Shown piece after piece: positions 11,446 to 23,581 of a stretch of 64,000 bases of DNA (the first letter of the stretch is position 1; each line of letters opens with the position of its first letter). The notes beneath the pieces were generated by a model. It worked only from the letters and a program-made list of their open reading frames with translations. It searched no databases and was not told the origin of the DNA. This DNA comes from Geosiphon pyriformis (taxonomy: Eukaryota; Glomeromycota; Glomeromycetes; Archaeosporales; Geosiphonaceae), in assembly GCA_016748015.1 (NCBI GenBank), contig JAAOMT010000507.1, positions 7,358-71,357 of the forward strand, given 5' to 3'. The translations under genes and the position numbers were made by a program.

Positions 11446-14400
11446 GTTCATTCTAGAACGCTCATATCGTGATGTCTATTTAGATATTAAATAATAGACC
11501 AAGAAGTTGATTTCCATCCCTAATATTAAATCAATTTACAAAAAGCCCTTTAATAAATAAAAATTAAAGATATCATAACTCCATGGATTCTGTTTAAAAT
11601 TCAAAGTTTATTTGAAACTAATTAATTGGAAAAAGGGTTATACTTGATATTTTCAGTCGTTTTTTGGATTTAAATAATTTTCTTGTCAATAAAACGTCTT
11701 GAAAATGTGAATCTATTTATTAATTCATAATGTCACATGTTGGGTAAAGGTTACAACTAGGAAAAATAAGATATAGTAAAATAATTAATAAGAAAAATAA
11801 TATTAATAAAAATAATAAAAAAAATAACAAATTGTCATTCACCATTACATCATTGATACAAGTTGTCATAAAACCAATGAATTTTTTGCATCTATTAATT
11901 TTAATTCAAATCAAATCTTTTCAATTGCTATTATTGTATTCTAACAGGTTTTTTCAATTATTTCAAATAATAATCTATTTCATTTTAAATACGTTCAATT
12001 GGATTTATATCAAGAGATTGAGAGCAGACCAATCAAGTATTTTAATCCTTTTTAAAAAATTCTTACTTTGTGAAGTAAGCAGTATGTTTAAAATTATTAT
12101 CTTATTAAAAATTAATATTTTTAAATTAAATTATTATATATATTTTTATCAATGTAATAAATGTTATTCATATCATAATTTTTCTTTAGTATTAATTTTT
12201 TTTATTTAATTACTTTTAGGTAGTGATTACATGAATGTATGGTTTTTTATTTAAAATAATTAATAAAAAGTTTTGGTTAAATATATAAATTTTTACAAAA
12301 TTACCAAAAGATTGATATAAATTAATTAATTAATTAATAATCTGTTTTAAAACCTTTTGTTAAAAATAAAATATTATGAAAAAAAATTATGAAATAATTT
12401 GAAGTTAAAATTAAATATATAAATCTTATTTCTTAAATTTATTGTAAAAATTTAGTTTGTAAGATATTAATGAAAAATAATGTTTTTTTAATTAACACAA
12501 TATTTAATCTTTATGTAATTTGTTATAAATTTAAATGAAATATATTACAATATTATTTAAATTAATTAGACCAAAATTTTGATTTAAAATTAGATTAAAA
12601 AGTTTTTAATAATTATGAAAATTTAATTTTTATTTATTTTTATTTAGGCAAACAATAAATTTATATTTTAAAAAGAATGAAATATTTTTTTACATCAAGT
12701 ACCTATGTATTAATTTTTAAAAAAATATATTTATTTAAACCTAAATTTATTTCTATTATTGTAAACATAAATAATTTAATTTTAAAAAAAAATTTAGCTT
12801 TTATATTAATAAATAATTTAATATTGAAATTAAATTAATGTAATAATTAAAAATTTGGTATAAATATTTTATTTCTGTACTCTAATTTTAATAAAGTCAT
12901 ATTCATTTTTAATTGGTTTTATATTCTTGTATTAATATTGTGTAGTGTTTTTAAATTGTTATTGAATTTTATTTTATAAAATTTGGTTATACACATGCAT
13001 AATTAATAATATATATATAACATATTAAATATTAAAATTATTATATTAAAAACTCGCAATGTTTTGTTTGTATTTAAAATTCCTAATTTTTTTGAAAAAT
13101 GGTTTTAGAGTATACTTCATTTACATTATATATATTTTTTCTATAAAATAAGCTGTATATTTATTTTTTTGGTTGATTTCTTTAAAAAACAGACAAAAAT
13201 TTAGTCATGTACAAATATGAAAAAGATAATTCAAAAAAATTTTGATTTTCTCTAATTGAATAAACACTTAAAATACTTTTTAAGGAAAAATTAAAAATTG
13301 AATTTTAATATTACGAAATATCAAAATTATATTCAAAATTAAAAAAATTGACAATTTAACTTGCCTAAATTAATATTAATATAAATGTTTGATGTACAAA
13401 ATCTGAAAAGTTTTTTTAAAATTTATTTCTATAATGGATCTTCTTATTTTTTTTTGTTGCCGCAGTGTATTCCAATAACTGATTACTTTTGTAAAACCTA
13501 ATTTTCGTACGTTGGACATGAATCGTCACCAGTTCTTATATTGGATTTAATGTTTAATCACAATTTTTTTTACAATAGAAAGCATTATTTGAAAAAATGA
13601 AAATTTTTTATTTATTTCAACATTCACAATAAATAAAGTAATTTTATTTAATATTAATAAAATTTTTTAAATTATAAAAAAAAAAGTTTTATTTGAGCTT
13701 TTTATTTATTGTAATTGTTAAAATATTTAAATATAATAATTTCTTTAAATAATTTATTTATTTTATTTATTACTTTATATAATACAACAAATTCAAATAT
13801 TTTTTTAATTAAATTATTTTACAACATATTATAATTAATCGAATAAATATTTATAAATAACAATATATTTTTAAACTAATTTTAAAATTTAATAATTAAA
13901 AAACTTTACACAAAATTTATTTAATTATATAATTTCTTTAATAAGTCTAATTCCTAAGTAGTTTAAAAATCTGATTATTAATTAATAAATTTTCTTTATT
14001 TATAGTTATTTTAAAAAAATTTGCTCTTTTGAATTTACTTTTAAAAAATAATATTTAAAAAACAATATCTGTTATTAAATTTTAATATTATCAATTGAAG
14101 TATAAAATTATGTTAACTGTATTTTTTTTTATTAACAACTATAAGTTATATTTATCTTTTCAATTTTTTTTTCAACTTGAAAAATAATATTTCAAGACTA
14201 CTTTCATTAATTGAATAACTTAATATTCTTTTTTTATTTAATTTTATATTGTTTTTAATTTTTTTGGCTTTTTGCTATTTACTAATTTATTATTTTGACT
14301 TTTAACAAAACCAAATAAATTTTATTTTTTATTATTTGATTGATATTTCAAATATATATCTTATATTTACTATAATATTATATTAATAATCGGTTTTATT

Positions 14401-14778
14401 TTGAAAATTTTTATCAAAGTTTAATTCTCCTAATACAGAATCCAAATATATAAAAAATGTTGTAATTAAGAATAAGGGCCCTATGTATTTTCCAAGTTTA
14501 ACAAACAATAGTTAGCATCGAAAATGAATACTGTTCCCGAGATTATGATGCATTATTATGTCAAAATGAAATATTTTCAACAATGAAGTTATGATGTTCA
14601 ATGAAAAAATATTAAATTATATTTACATGTGAACTATTAAGGGAAATTAATTATATTCACTAGATTATGAAGAGACAATTTTTCAAATTCATTTGGCTAC
14701 AGGTCGTTGTCTAGCTAACTTGCTATGTTTCTCTTGGAATCCGTTTAATTTCTTCTTCAAGTCTTATTTTATCCCTCC
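11426..14778. other. Extremely AT-rich desert, no gene seen
   Basis: From about 11.8 to 14.4 kb G and C are very scarce and stops are frequent in all frames; the frame at 11832-12209 is composition-driven. A less AT-rich island at about 13450-13560 is not identified. By analogy with the readable fossils at 17.6 and 47 kb this may be decayed transposon DNA, but I could not read a domain here. Confidence 0.55.
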
Positions 14779-16505
14779 TCATTTGTGAGTCCATAGCAAA
14801 TTTGTGAGAAGCAATGTACACATAAAACATCCAGCGCTGGTTACCCAAAATACTTGATTATAACAATTGGCCCCGTGGCAGGTATTTTTTTGAGAATCTC
14901 TGTTGAAACCGTATAAAATACTAAGAATTTGGCCCCCGATTGCAGTTGACTATGGGAAGAAATATGGGTTAGATTTGATACGATGGGATCAACCATTGAT
15001 AACAGAATATCTATAGCATACTTACACACGAAATTAAGCCCCTGAAAGGTGGTAAGGGAAAAAAAATGTGATTAGAAATCAATATAATTTTGTTCAAATG
15101 CTAACTGGATTGAATAATCAAAGTTATTGGAATTTCTAAGCTTACCAATTCAAACCAAACCGTCGTAACCCAAACCATTCGCTGATAATGGTTGGACCTA
15201 TGCTGAATATATTACCGTATCCGAAACCGATCAGCGCACTAGATATCCATAATCTATTTAAATCTACTACGAAATAGCTAACGATTAACTGGCCGGTAAA
15301 TATAAATATGCTTGCAAACATTAGGTACCACAAACGTCGCATTTGAAATGCATTTTTCGTAATGTCAGAAATAAATCCAGCAGCGATTCTCCCAATACAA
15401 GAGAAAATAGATATTAGCGACACATGGAGATTTTGAAGTGATTGCAGTTTTTGCCTCGTCTCATCTAGGTTAGATGGATCATTGTTGGAATGAGACGTTG
15501 CTTTGAAAAGTAACTGAACCATTGAGCCAACATTATTTATATACATGAGCCCAGCACCACCGAGGAAAAACATGATAAAAGAAAATACTTGTGCATCTCT
15601 ATTTGTAAATAAATCCCAACCTCCAATGTCTAAATTTCCATCTGATTGTGTCTTTTTATCTTTCGAAATTAATGGTGTACGTTCATTATCATTCGAAGAA
15701 CCTAATGTAGAGGATGCTCGAATTTGATCTTCATTTTGCTCACTGATGGAGGAACGAGCAGGTGAGGGTGCGACATGCAAAAACCAAGTTCCAATAAAAG
15801 CACAGCTCCCAGTGCTTATTGCCAAAAACAAGATAAATTTGAAAGTATCACCATAAAAAAAGAAGGTCTCAATTTGAGAGTATATAAATGCAGATAGTCC
15901 AAAAAAAGCTAAAGGCGTGGCAAGAGCGATACCTCGAAAATTTGGGAAATTCTTAGCCTGGGACGTAAGAACTGACATGAATCCTAAAGAAATGGAATAA
16001 ATATGATTGATTGGCCTATCATTTTTGAGCAAAGCATTAGCCTGAAAATTCTAAAATCTATACCTGCAGAAGAACCCACTCCAGTCATAAAAAGGTAAAA
16101 AGCACATAAGATGGAGGAAGGTGGAAGAGAGCCTTTGTAAGTAAATGCTAGACAACTAAAGCTGCTAAACAAAACCACGCTTGTAAATAAAGTGGCTCTA
16201 ATTTCAATTAGAAAAAGTGGAATAGGCAGAAATGTGATAAGTTTTTAGAGTTCAATAAAGAAATTAATTACACAAATTTACCTTCTTGAACCATATCTAT
16301 CTACTATGTGTCCAAAGAAAGGATTTGACAAGAATTTTCCATTGTTAAGAGCACTTCCAATCATATTTATCTGGACTGATGAAAAATTAAGCTGTTGAGC
16401 TAAAGCTGGTCCATAAACTGAGAAAAGATATTGTGTCCCTGTGATCACTGATATGAGATTTGCTGCTAGGAACGATAAGATGAGAGTTATTGGACGTGAC
16501 AACAT
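14779..16505 (-). CDS. MFS transporter, Mch1/nodulin-like family (5 exons)
   Basis: Exons 16505-16282, 16197-16064, 15983-15146, 15041-15026 and 14949-14779 (minus strand) join in frame to 460 residues. Exon 4 is only 16 nt (GLISC) and is followed by a perfect GTAAGT donor; without it the C-terminal helices lose frame. The protein shows hydrophobic segments consistent with about 12 TM helices. MFS motif A, GHIVDRYGSRR, is at residues 65-75 after TM2, and a long central loop starts at about residue 190. The loop contains ERTPLI (220-225), a [DE]xxxL[LI] signal that in yeast directs proteins to the vacuole. The second half carries the family block SEWFGLRRFGLNWG. Family members are monocarboxylate-permease-like proteins of uncertain substrate. 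Vacuolar location is inferred. Confidence 0.87.
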
Positions 16506-17500
16506 ATTTCTTCAGAGTCTTATAATCTTCTTCTTCGCGGTTCTTTAGATAATTGAAATTATTTGAGAAGCTACGTGAGATTAGAAAATAATAATGAAAA
16601 TTCTCCGATCTTTTCATTTATACATGTTGCGAAGCTCGCGAAAAAAAAAAATATACCAAAACTTAACAGGCTGTATGATTAAAATTTGTTTTCGGAACGC
16701 TTTATCACCCGGTTTATAAACCATAAATGATTACATAAATGTAGTTTAACTTGATTCCATTCAAAACGCTTCATAGAATTTCAGCATCTAAATTAACAAA
16801 ATAACAAACAATTTGAAATTTTTACAATCGAACCCCACATCATGTGGCAAACGAAAAATAATGGATTTCGAATAAACATGAATCAAAAAACGGAGCAATT
16901 CTTACATTCTAACGAATCAAAATTCCCTAATTGATCTGACCTACGATTAGTTTTTTGACTATATCATGTGATCTATAAAAAATACACCAAATAAAGAATT
17001 AGGAAAACAAAATGAATTATAAATATTTGGAAGTTAAAGCATTTTTAGAAAGGACTGGCAGTAAATCTTCTTATAATGAACTTAAATTATCCAAGAAAAA
17101 CTTGGCCTAATTGTGCTTTTTTTAATCACGCTATTAAAAAATCTCGCAAATATACAGGAAATCGTGAAAATAATTGCATCCTTTTATCGGAAGAAAAGTT
17201 CATAAAGTTCATAAAGTTCTCACGATTAAACTTTGAAAAATATTTTCATAATTAAATTTGTGGTAAAAGTGAGAACTTGCCAGCCATGATCTGAAAATAA
17301 AGAGGAATGCCAAGGCTAATCATAATATCTTTTAGGTTTACATGTTTATTTATATTAAAATGATGAAATTTGAACAGAGTTATAAAATAAAACCAAATCA
17401 AATATTTGTAAAGATTCTACCGGGTTAAGATCTGTGTGAAATTTTGAGGTATGTAAAGAAATGATCTAATATTTTTGATATTCTATTATAATTACCTGAA
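16506..17500. other. Intergenic region, no gene seen
   Basis: Upstream region of the MFS gene (minus). No coding sequence is recognised; promoter elements are not evident. Confidence 0.55.
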
Positions 17501-17510
17501 AAAGATATTA

Positions 17511-17775
17511 TTAATTATAGAAAAAATAATTTTAACTTAAAAATTTGGTAATATATACATTTTTATTCAAAATTTTCATAATTATTTACATTTTCATCTT
17601 TAGAATGATCAAAACATTTATTAAATAATAAACAAAAAAATTGAAAATTCATATTTTAAAATGTGTGTTTTTTGTTTTTTTTACAGTTCAAATCTTAATC
17701 TTATTGAAAATATTAATTTAAAACATAACGTAAAAAAAAACTAAAAAAGTTATTATACAAAAAAATTTAGTTTCC
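17511..17775 (+). pseudogene. Tc1/mariner transposase relic (C-terminal DDE region)
   Basis: Frame starting at multiples of 3 (for example 17541) reads KFGNIYIFIQNFHNYLHFHL, stop, NDQN..., then NKKIENSYFK..., then YSSNLNLIENI. This follows the Tc1 order '...I..F..N..NY..F...QND..K...' and 'QSPDLNPIENLW'. Differences are mostly what C-to-T or G-to-A would give: CAG to TAG, Pro to Ser, Asp to Asn, Pro to Leu. There is no intact ORF and no recognised terminal inverted repeats. The flanks are extremely AT-rich. Confidence 0.6.
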
Positions 17776-18036
17776 AACTATTTATTAGTGTATTAAAGAA
17801 GAATAAAAAATTTTTGATAAAAAGATGATAGTTAATAGTATTAATAGCATATAAAAGTTATATTAAAATATATATTAATTCAACAATGATAAAAATTAAA
17901 AAATATCAATAAAAAAATTGTCTGCGATTACTTTTGCTGATGAATACAGTCTCCCACTTGTTTTTTTCATTTAATGTGCACAATATTTTATTGCTTTTAA
18001 AAGAAATGAAAAAACAGAAATAATTTTTTTATTTTA

Positions 18037-18262
18037 TCTGTTAAATTTTTTGCACACAATCCTTTGCCTTGTTGGAATCGAAGGATAATCAGGATGCCAA
18101 GTTAAAAGGGATTAATTGATTCGGTTTAGCTAAATTGATATTAGGCTGAATGCTATAAACATGTGGCGATTTTTTTGGGATTGAATCAGTTTCTTAGCAA
18201 TCGTTTGATGTCATTTTTAATCAATACGGTCCACAAATAAATTATTTCAAAGTGTCAAGTAA
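18037..18262 (-). pseudogene. Broken copy of the Cys-rich secreted gene at 21.3-22.3 kb
   Basis: Bases 18037-18165 align with 21812-21940, the 3' part of exon 1 of the intact gene. Minus-strand reading gives DINLAKPNQLI against DVDLADPNQLI, and later Cys-Val-Gln-Lys against Cys-Leu-Lys-Asn. A Trp position is TGA and the splice donor GTAAAA has become ATAAAA. Beyond it, 18229-18255 (CACAAATAAATTATTTCAA) matches upstream sequence near 22496, so the coding part between has been deleted. Confidence 0.65.
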
Positions 18263-18965
18263 TGACGCAAGACAGCAGGGCTGTTAAATTTTTCAAATAT
18301 AAGTTTATATATGATTTATATTTCTTATAGTATTCTTTTATTGAGTGTAACCTTATCGAAAATCACCCGAATGTAATTTATTTTTAACTTTTCCATACTT
18401 CTCACTTTCTAGTTTTCAGTTTCGAACAGTTTCCATAATTTTTGACATTTTAAACTTTAAACTTGTTAAAATTAATTATAATAATTATGACAAATATTTT
18501 TTATAAAGAGATTTTAAATCAAAATTTTTTGTAATGATAATCAGTTTTTTTAAATTAAATAAATAAAATTTTAATGATATTAATTATTACTAATAAGATT
18601 AATGTTTTTGTTAATTTAAGAATACAAAATCATAAATAAAACTTTAACTTAATTATTGATATAATTTTTTATAAATTTATTAAAATAATAAGCAGATTTT
18701 TTCAATTCATTTAATAATCAAAGAATTAATATCTAAAGTTTTGTTAAAAAATAAATGATAAAAATTAGTATAAAAATCATTAAATTTAAATTATTTTATT
18801 TTTAGTGATTTTATAATACAAGGTTAATTTTTGAATGTTGCCAATTAATTTATTTGTAGCATTAAAATTAATTTTTGTAAAACTTTGCTATTTAAAAACT
18901 AGTTTTAAAAACAGAAGCTTCCCAACTAAAAGATTATATATTCACTGTTCTAGATAGGCACCAAC

Positions 18966-20092
18966 TTTGACAAAGTGATTGGTCAATTAAGATAGAACAA
19001 TTCGAAGATCGCGGAAAAATATTACCCTCACGTTCTACACCCGAAATAGAATGAGTAGCAGGAAATTTTCTCCATGCATGAGAGCGCATGCGTTTCGAGT
19101 AATTATTTTGAAATTTTCTATAAAACAGTTTGTATTTTACATGTTCTTGGTGTGGTAAAGATAAAGATCAAATTATGAAACCAGCATGTCAGATGATGCC
19201 ATCCCTTTCACTGGCAATATAAAGAAAATGCGATGAGCATCATGTGACTGATCCAACACGAAAACTTTTAAAGATTCCCAACAATACCTACTGATTTTTG
19301 ATTGACATCTAATTTTTTTTGCTATGATACATGGAGAAATCCTGCATTTGGACCTGAATTTGCTGACTCATGTCTGTCCTGTACTAGACAAAAAAACCAA
19401 GATGACGAGATAAAACTTTGGCGAGAGGCTAATAATGGGTACGAAGACTGAATTTGGTTCAGGTTCGCTGATCTTATAAGAGATAGTGCCGTTATTTTTA
19501 TCTCCTTGAAGCTGAAGTCCTACCTAATATTTTAATTGTAAATATATAATGCTTCGTGGAAAAGAGTTCAACATTTACATATCCACGTGATTAACTTGCT
19601 AGTTTTGTTAAATATATAGAATGTACATACATAGCCTTTTACTCGTCTTAAAAGTAAATATGTTATGCACCCCGGTTGGGAATTTTGGACAATCCCTATT
19701 TACCGATATCACGGATTTGAATCCCTCTAGAATATTTACTAGCATCGCCCAATAAATATGTCTATTCTACGATCTTAATCGGGAAGTATTATGGAGCATC
19801 ATTAACTCAAAGCCTTTTAAATCACATGAAAAACCTCTTGACGAGAAAACGGCCCAAGATTTCTGAAACACAAAAAATGCTAATAAGGTGAAAAATAATC
19901 AAGCTCAAGAACCTGTTATATTTAAATCTAGCTGTATTTGAGATTTAAGACTTAATTTGAATATCCCTAAAGATGCATAATATTAAATTATCTTTATTTT
20001 CCAGACTGAAAAATTTTTACCGGCTATGATCCAATCTGGCCATCTTTGTCCTTTCTATCAAGATGTTTTTGAGGTAGATTAATATTCTTTTA
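18966..20092 (+). pseudogene. Decayed protein-coding locus, family unknown
   Basis: Several normal-composition stretches read as protein in shifting plus-strand frames. Around 18985-19190 the frame gives KIEQFEDRGKILPSRS and CSWCGKDKDQIMKPACQ, with several stops between. Around 19327-19450 it gives WRNPAFGPEFADSCLSC and EIKLWREANNGYED. Around 19670-19925 it gives YDLNREVLWSIINSKPFKS, and around 20004-20076 TEKFLPAMIQSGHLCPFYQD. The CxxC pairs suggest a zinc-binding protein. Stops and frame changes make a working gene unlikely, though some breaks might be introns. I do not recognise the family. Confidence 0.4.
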
Positions 20093-20689
20093 TACATACG
20101 CCAATATTTTTGTGTAAAGTTTGCATATTTTTAAAATAATAAACATTTAACCCATTCTCTCAAAAATTTAATCTCTTAAATTATGGCTAACTCGATACTT
20201 AACTTTTGTGATTGTGTGAAGAAGCAAATAATCCTATGATTTCCAATTATGAATCATAGTAATCCTTTGATCGCAAGTACAAACTTAGAGATATGAGTTT
20301 GAAAACCATCTAAACACAATGATCCCTAATTCTAGGTCACTATCAATATCCCTTATTTTCTTGTTTAATTTCGAGACTGTTCCAAAATTAACTCGATTAA
20401 TTTTAAAAAGCAAGAAACAATTATTAATTAGGAAAGTTTTATCTGTTTTCAAAAAAAAATTTGCCTAATCAACCAAGTAAGCGTCTTCCTTCAGCATCCT
20501 ACCAACAGACTATGAAAATGATAGACAAGTTTTCCTTTTAAAAAGATTTCTCATTTTGCTTTTAGTTCAACATTTTGAAAACCTTAAATCCAAAAATAAC
20601 AACTTTAATAAAGTAGCAAGGATTACATAACTTGAAAATGTTCTCGAGAATTCTTTTCAAGCGGTCCCAACGTTGATCAGATGAATGAG

Positions 20690-21078
20690 CGTATTTAGTT
20701 TCACATGGAATTAGGTTTCTCAAAATTATGCCCTACCATGGAAAATTTTAAATCTGTTACATTTATGATACAAATTAAAGAAGTAGTCCAACCATTTTAC
20801 CTAGTAGTAACAGTATTACACCAGAATAGACCACATGGCCTCATATTGCGAATGATGGTGGTTATTCCTATTGTTAAATTAGGATTCAATTCAAATCAAG
20901 TGTGGCCCTGTTTCAACTTCAAAAATTCCATCAATGTCAAACAAACAACGCAAGTGAGGCAGGGGTACGTGGTACATACCGTAATAGTCCATTGCCCAGC
21001 AGTTTCTCTTATGAATTCGATAACCCGAAAAAAAGTTTTATTGTTTGCCAGGATCAATTAATTTGGGAGTTGATTTAA
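20690..21078 (+). pseudogene. Decayed Gln-rich coding frame with stops at Gln-like codons
   Basis: One frame reads KIMPYHGKF, stop, ICYIYDTN, stop, RSSPTILPSSNSITPE, stop, TTWPHIANDGGYSYC, stop, then an open tail of about 60 codons rich in Gln (LFQLQKFHQCQTNN...) to TAA at 21076-21078. All four internal stops are TAA or TAG, one C-to-T step from CAA or CAG. The open frame at 20705-21061 in another phase is its shadow. It may belong to the same dead gene as 18966-20092. Confidence 0.4.
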
Positions 21079-21315
21079 TCACTCTTATCAGTCTATGACT
21101 CTAATTTGTTATATGGTAGGATAAGTCCCGAATTTGCAGAATATAATTTTAGTTTTACAGGGTAAAATTTAATTTTTCCATAATGGTTCACGTTCCAAAG
21201 ATAAAATATTTTTAAAATGAAAAGCAAAAGGATAGCATTGAAGCTTAAAGTTTTATAATTGATATTGAAGAAAATTATGTGAAATGGTACAATGTTGTAA
21301 GTTGGAAAAAGAAAA

Positions 21316-22285
21316 CTAAATTAATAGCCACGAATAAAAAATGATTCCCACCAAGAAAGACAGGCTCAATGTCATGCTATACGAAGAATCAAGATGTATT
21401 CTATTTGCAAAGTTTGTTTTAAATGCTTTAGTTCCGCCACACAGAGTCGTCAGATTTTGAATCGGTGAGATAGATGAGGTTACATCATCTTCTACAAGTT
21501 TGATAGGTGAAGGATTATTACTGACGAAATCGACCCAAACTTTTGCAATCCTTGAATAACAGTCGCTACAAAGAATCTTTTGCGGCAGACGAGTGGAGGT
21601 GGATTGAGAACCATTGCTTCCATAACTTATATTCATGTTTGGTGGTGAAAGTTCAATATCAAATGGGATAAGAAGGGTTGACTCTTTGTTGATTGTAACA
21701 ACAAACTCTGACGCTTGTTTTCTCACGTCAAGTACACAAAAATCTGAATAAAATATCAAAGAGTTTCTGGTTTAACTTTCAAAAGAATCTCAAAACTAAA
21801 ATACAATTTTTTCTTTTACCTGTTGAATTTTTTAAACAATTTCCTTGTCTTGTTGGAAGAGCAGAGAAAACACCATACCAACGTGAAGCAATTAATTGGT
21901 TCGGATCAGCTAGATCAACATCAGTCTCATTAAGGAGAACCTCTTCTGCAAGCATTAACTCTTTTCCACAATCTTTCTGAATTTGCCTGTTCAAGTCCAA
22001 GACGGCTTTTTCATCACAATTCTGCGCGCAACCAGCTTTTAAGTCCCTTTGCGCTTGTGCCCCAACTAAATCTAGTCCAACGAAAATAAAACAGGGCTTT
22101 AATTGTAAATCTTCGGAACGGAATATGGTCGCTTGGCATTGGGTGCAAGTATTTACTTTGAAATATGATTCACAACTAGTCGCTGCATAAAAAGGAGTTA
22201 CAACGTTGGAGGAATTTTGCGCAGTGATCAAGCTTGTGAAGAGTATTATAGCCACAAGAAACGACAATAGTAAGGGAGAGGTCAT
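21316..22285 (-). CDS. Cys-rich secreted protein, probably GPI-anchored (2 exons)
   Basis: Exons 22285-21820 and 21743-21316 (minus strand) join in frame across a 76-bp GT-AG intron to 297 residues. Residues 1-22 form a signal peptide ending LITA. Twelve cysteines follow (38, 47, 50, 65, 86, 90, 106, 150, 158, 214, 217, 257), including CTQC and CSDC pairs, so a disulfide-bonded extracellular domain is likely. The last about 19 residues are hydrophobic and end the protein, as in GPI-anchor signals. I do not recognise the family. Location at the plasma membrane or wall is inferred. A broken paralogue lies about 3.7 kb downstream, at 18037-18262, in the same orientation. Confidence 0.75.
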
Positions 22286-23248
22286 TTTAAACTGTTGGTT
22301 TTTTTTGCTCTTTGTGAGAAAACGATACTCATATATTAAATATGTATGCAGGTAAATGGTGTAAATGTGATGGTTCTCCTTAGCAGTTGGGCTGATATTT
22401 ATCTAATTCCGCGTGCCGGTCGCTATGTACAAAATAAAGCTTGCATCGCCGTATTGATCTTCCTTATTTAGCACAATTGTTAAATGGTATGGTGAACAAA
22501 TAAATTATTTCAAGCGGTATGACACACTGGGGCATACTAAATAACTTAGCATTCTTTTATTTTTGCCTGTTGACCCAGGTTTCTCAAATATAGTACGATC
22601 AACCTCTCGCATATCTAAAAAAGAAATTATCCCCATGCTTAAACAATTTCTGTTTAGGAAAACCTCAATTATCGTAGAACCCGCTATCTTATCAGACTTA
22701 TTCGTGTTACTTGCCTCTTATTTCATACCAATCAAAAAAAAGGTTTCAATAAGAGATATTCTTTTTTAATTGGAAATTATTGTCTCATATTGTCAGGGAT
22801 AGATTAGGAAATGACTAAAAAATTTAGCATATTATCTCTTCCTTTTAGAATCAAATTCAGATTATACATGACTGAATTTTGAATACAAAACTTGAGAAAA
22901 TGGACTTTGAAAGTCAAGAAATTCGAAAAGGTCAAGGGTCCTATTATAATTTGGGATAAATCAGACAAAGGGAACATTTGTGGCTTGACGATTAGTATCA
23001 TAATGCTTCGAGGTTCTCGCGATCGTTCCGTTTACTGTTTAGCTCTTTTGCTTTCTCCTCTTCCTTTTTCGTTTGCGCACGCGCATACCCCTCTTAGCAA
23101 AGGATGCAACCACCTAGGCGGCCAGATGACTCATCAGTTAGTTATTGAGAACTTCTCCAGCGGACTTTATCCTAGATCTGCGTAAAGGCCAAAGAAACTC
23201 TTCTTAGTGCCAAGACTAATCCATTTGTTTACAGTCCTAATGATCAGA
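22286..23248. other. Intergenic region of mixed composition
   Basis: Around 22990-23190 the composition is richer in G+C and a plus frame (22892-23185) is open for 97 codons. Neither strand gives a recognisable protein. The open frame 22563-22769 is also without features. Possible remnants of dead genes. Confidence 0.45.
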
Positions 23249-23581
23249 TTATTGCCATATGTTATTAAAATTTCCTGCAGAATCAAGCCCAGCAAAAGGC
23301 TGATAATTCATTTTAGGGGAATGTTGGCTTGAGAACATCAATATAGACACGCAATTTCCGAGAAGAAGGTTGACTAAGCTGCGATATGTATTAGCAATTA
23401 TCCCTTTCGTGTTTTGCACATCCTCTCTGTGCAAGAGTCCAAGAGCAAGATGAAGGGCACGAAGGTCTCGGATGGAATGCTTAGTGGATGACTGGCATTC
23501 AAAGAGATTGCAAATGGATTCTTTACATTGAGAAAGTATTTGAAGATGCTCTTTATGACTTTTGGTGTAAAATGCAGTCAT
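23249..23581 (-). CDS. Hypothetical small helical protein, doubtful
   Basis: A 110-codon frame with balanced composition, rich in Leu, His and Ser and probably helical (HLQILSQCKESICNLFEC, then LRALHLALGLLHRED). No family recognised, no neighbouring exon identified. It may be a real exon, a fragment of an old gene, or chance. Confidence 0.25.
   Translation of the reverse strand: MTAFYTKSHKEHLQILSQCKESICNLFECQSSTKHSIRDLRALHLALGLLHREDVQNTKGIIANTYRSLVNLLLGNCVSILMFSSQHSPKMNYQPFAGLDSAGNFNNIWQ

Noticed and set aside
20705-21061. 118-codon plus frame as an intact gene
   Set aside because: Another phase of the same strand reads more like protein (TWPHIANDGGYSYC, Gln-rich tail) but has stops, so the open frame is probably a shadow of a dead gene.
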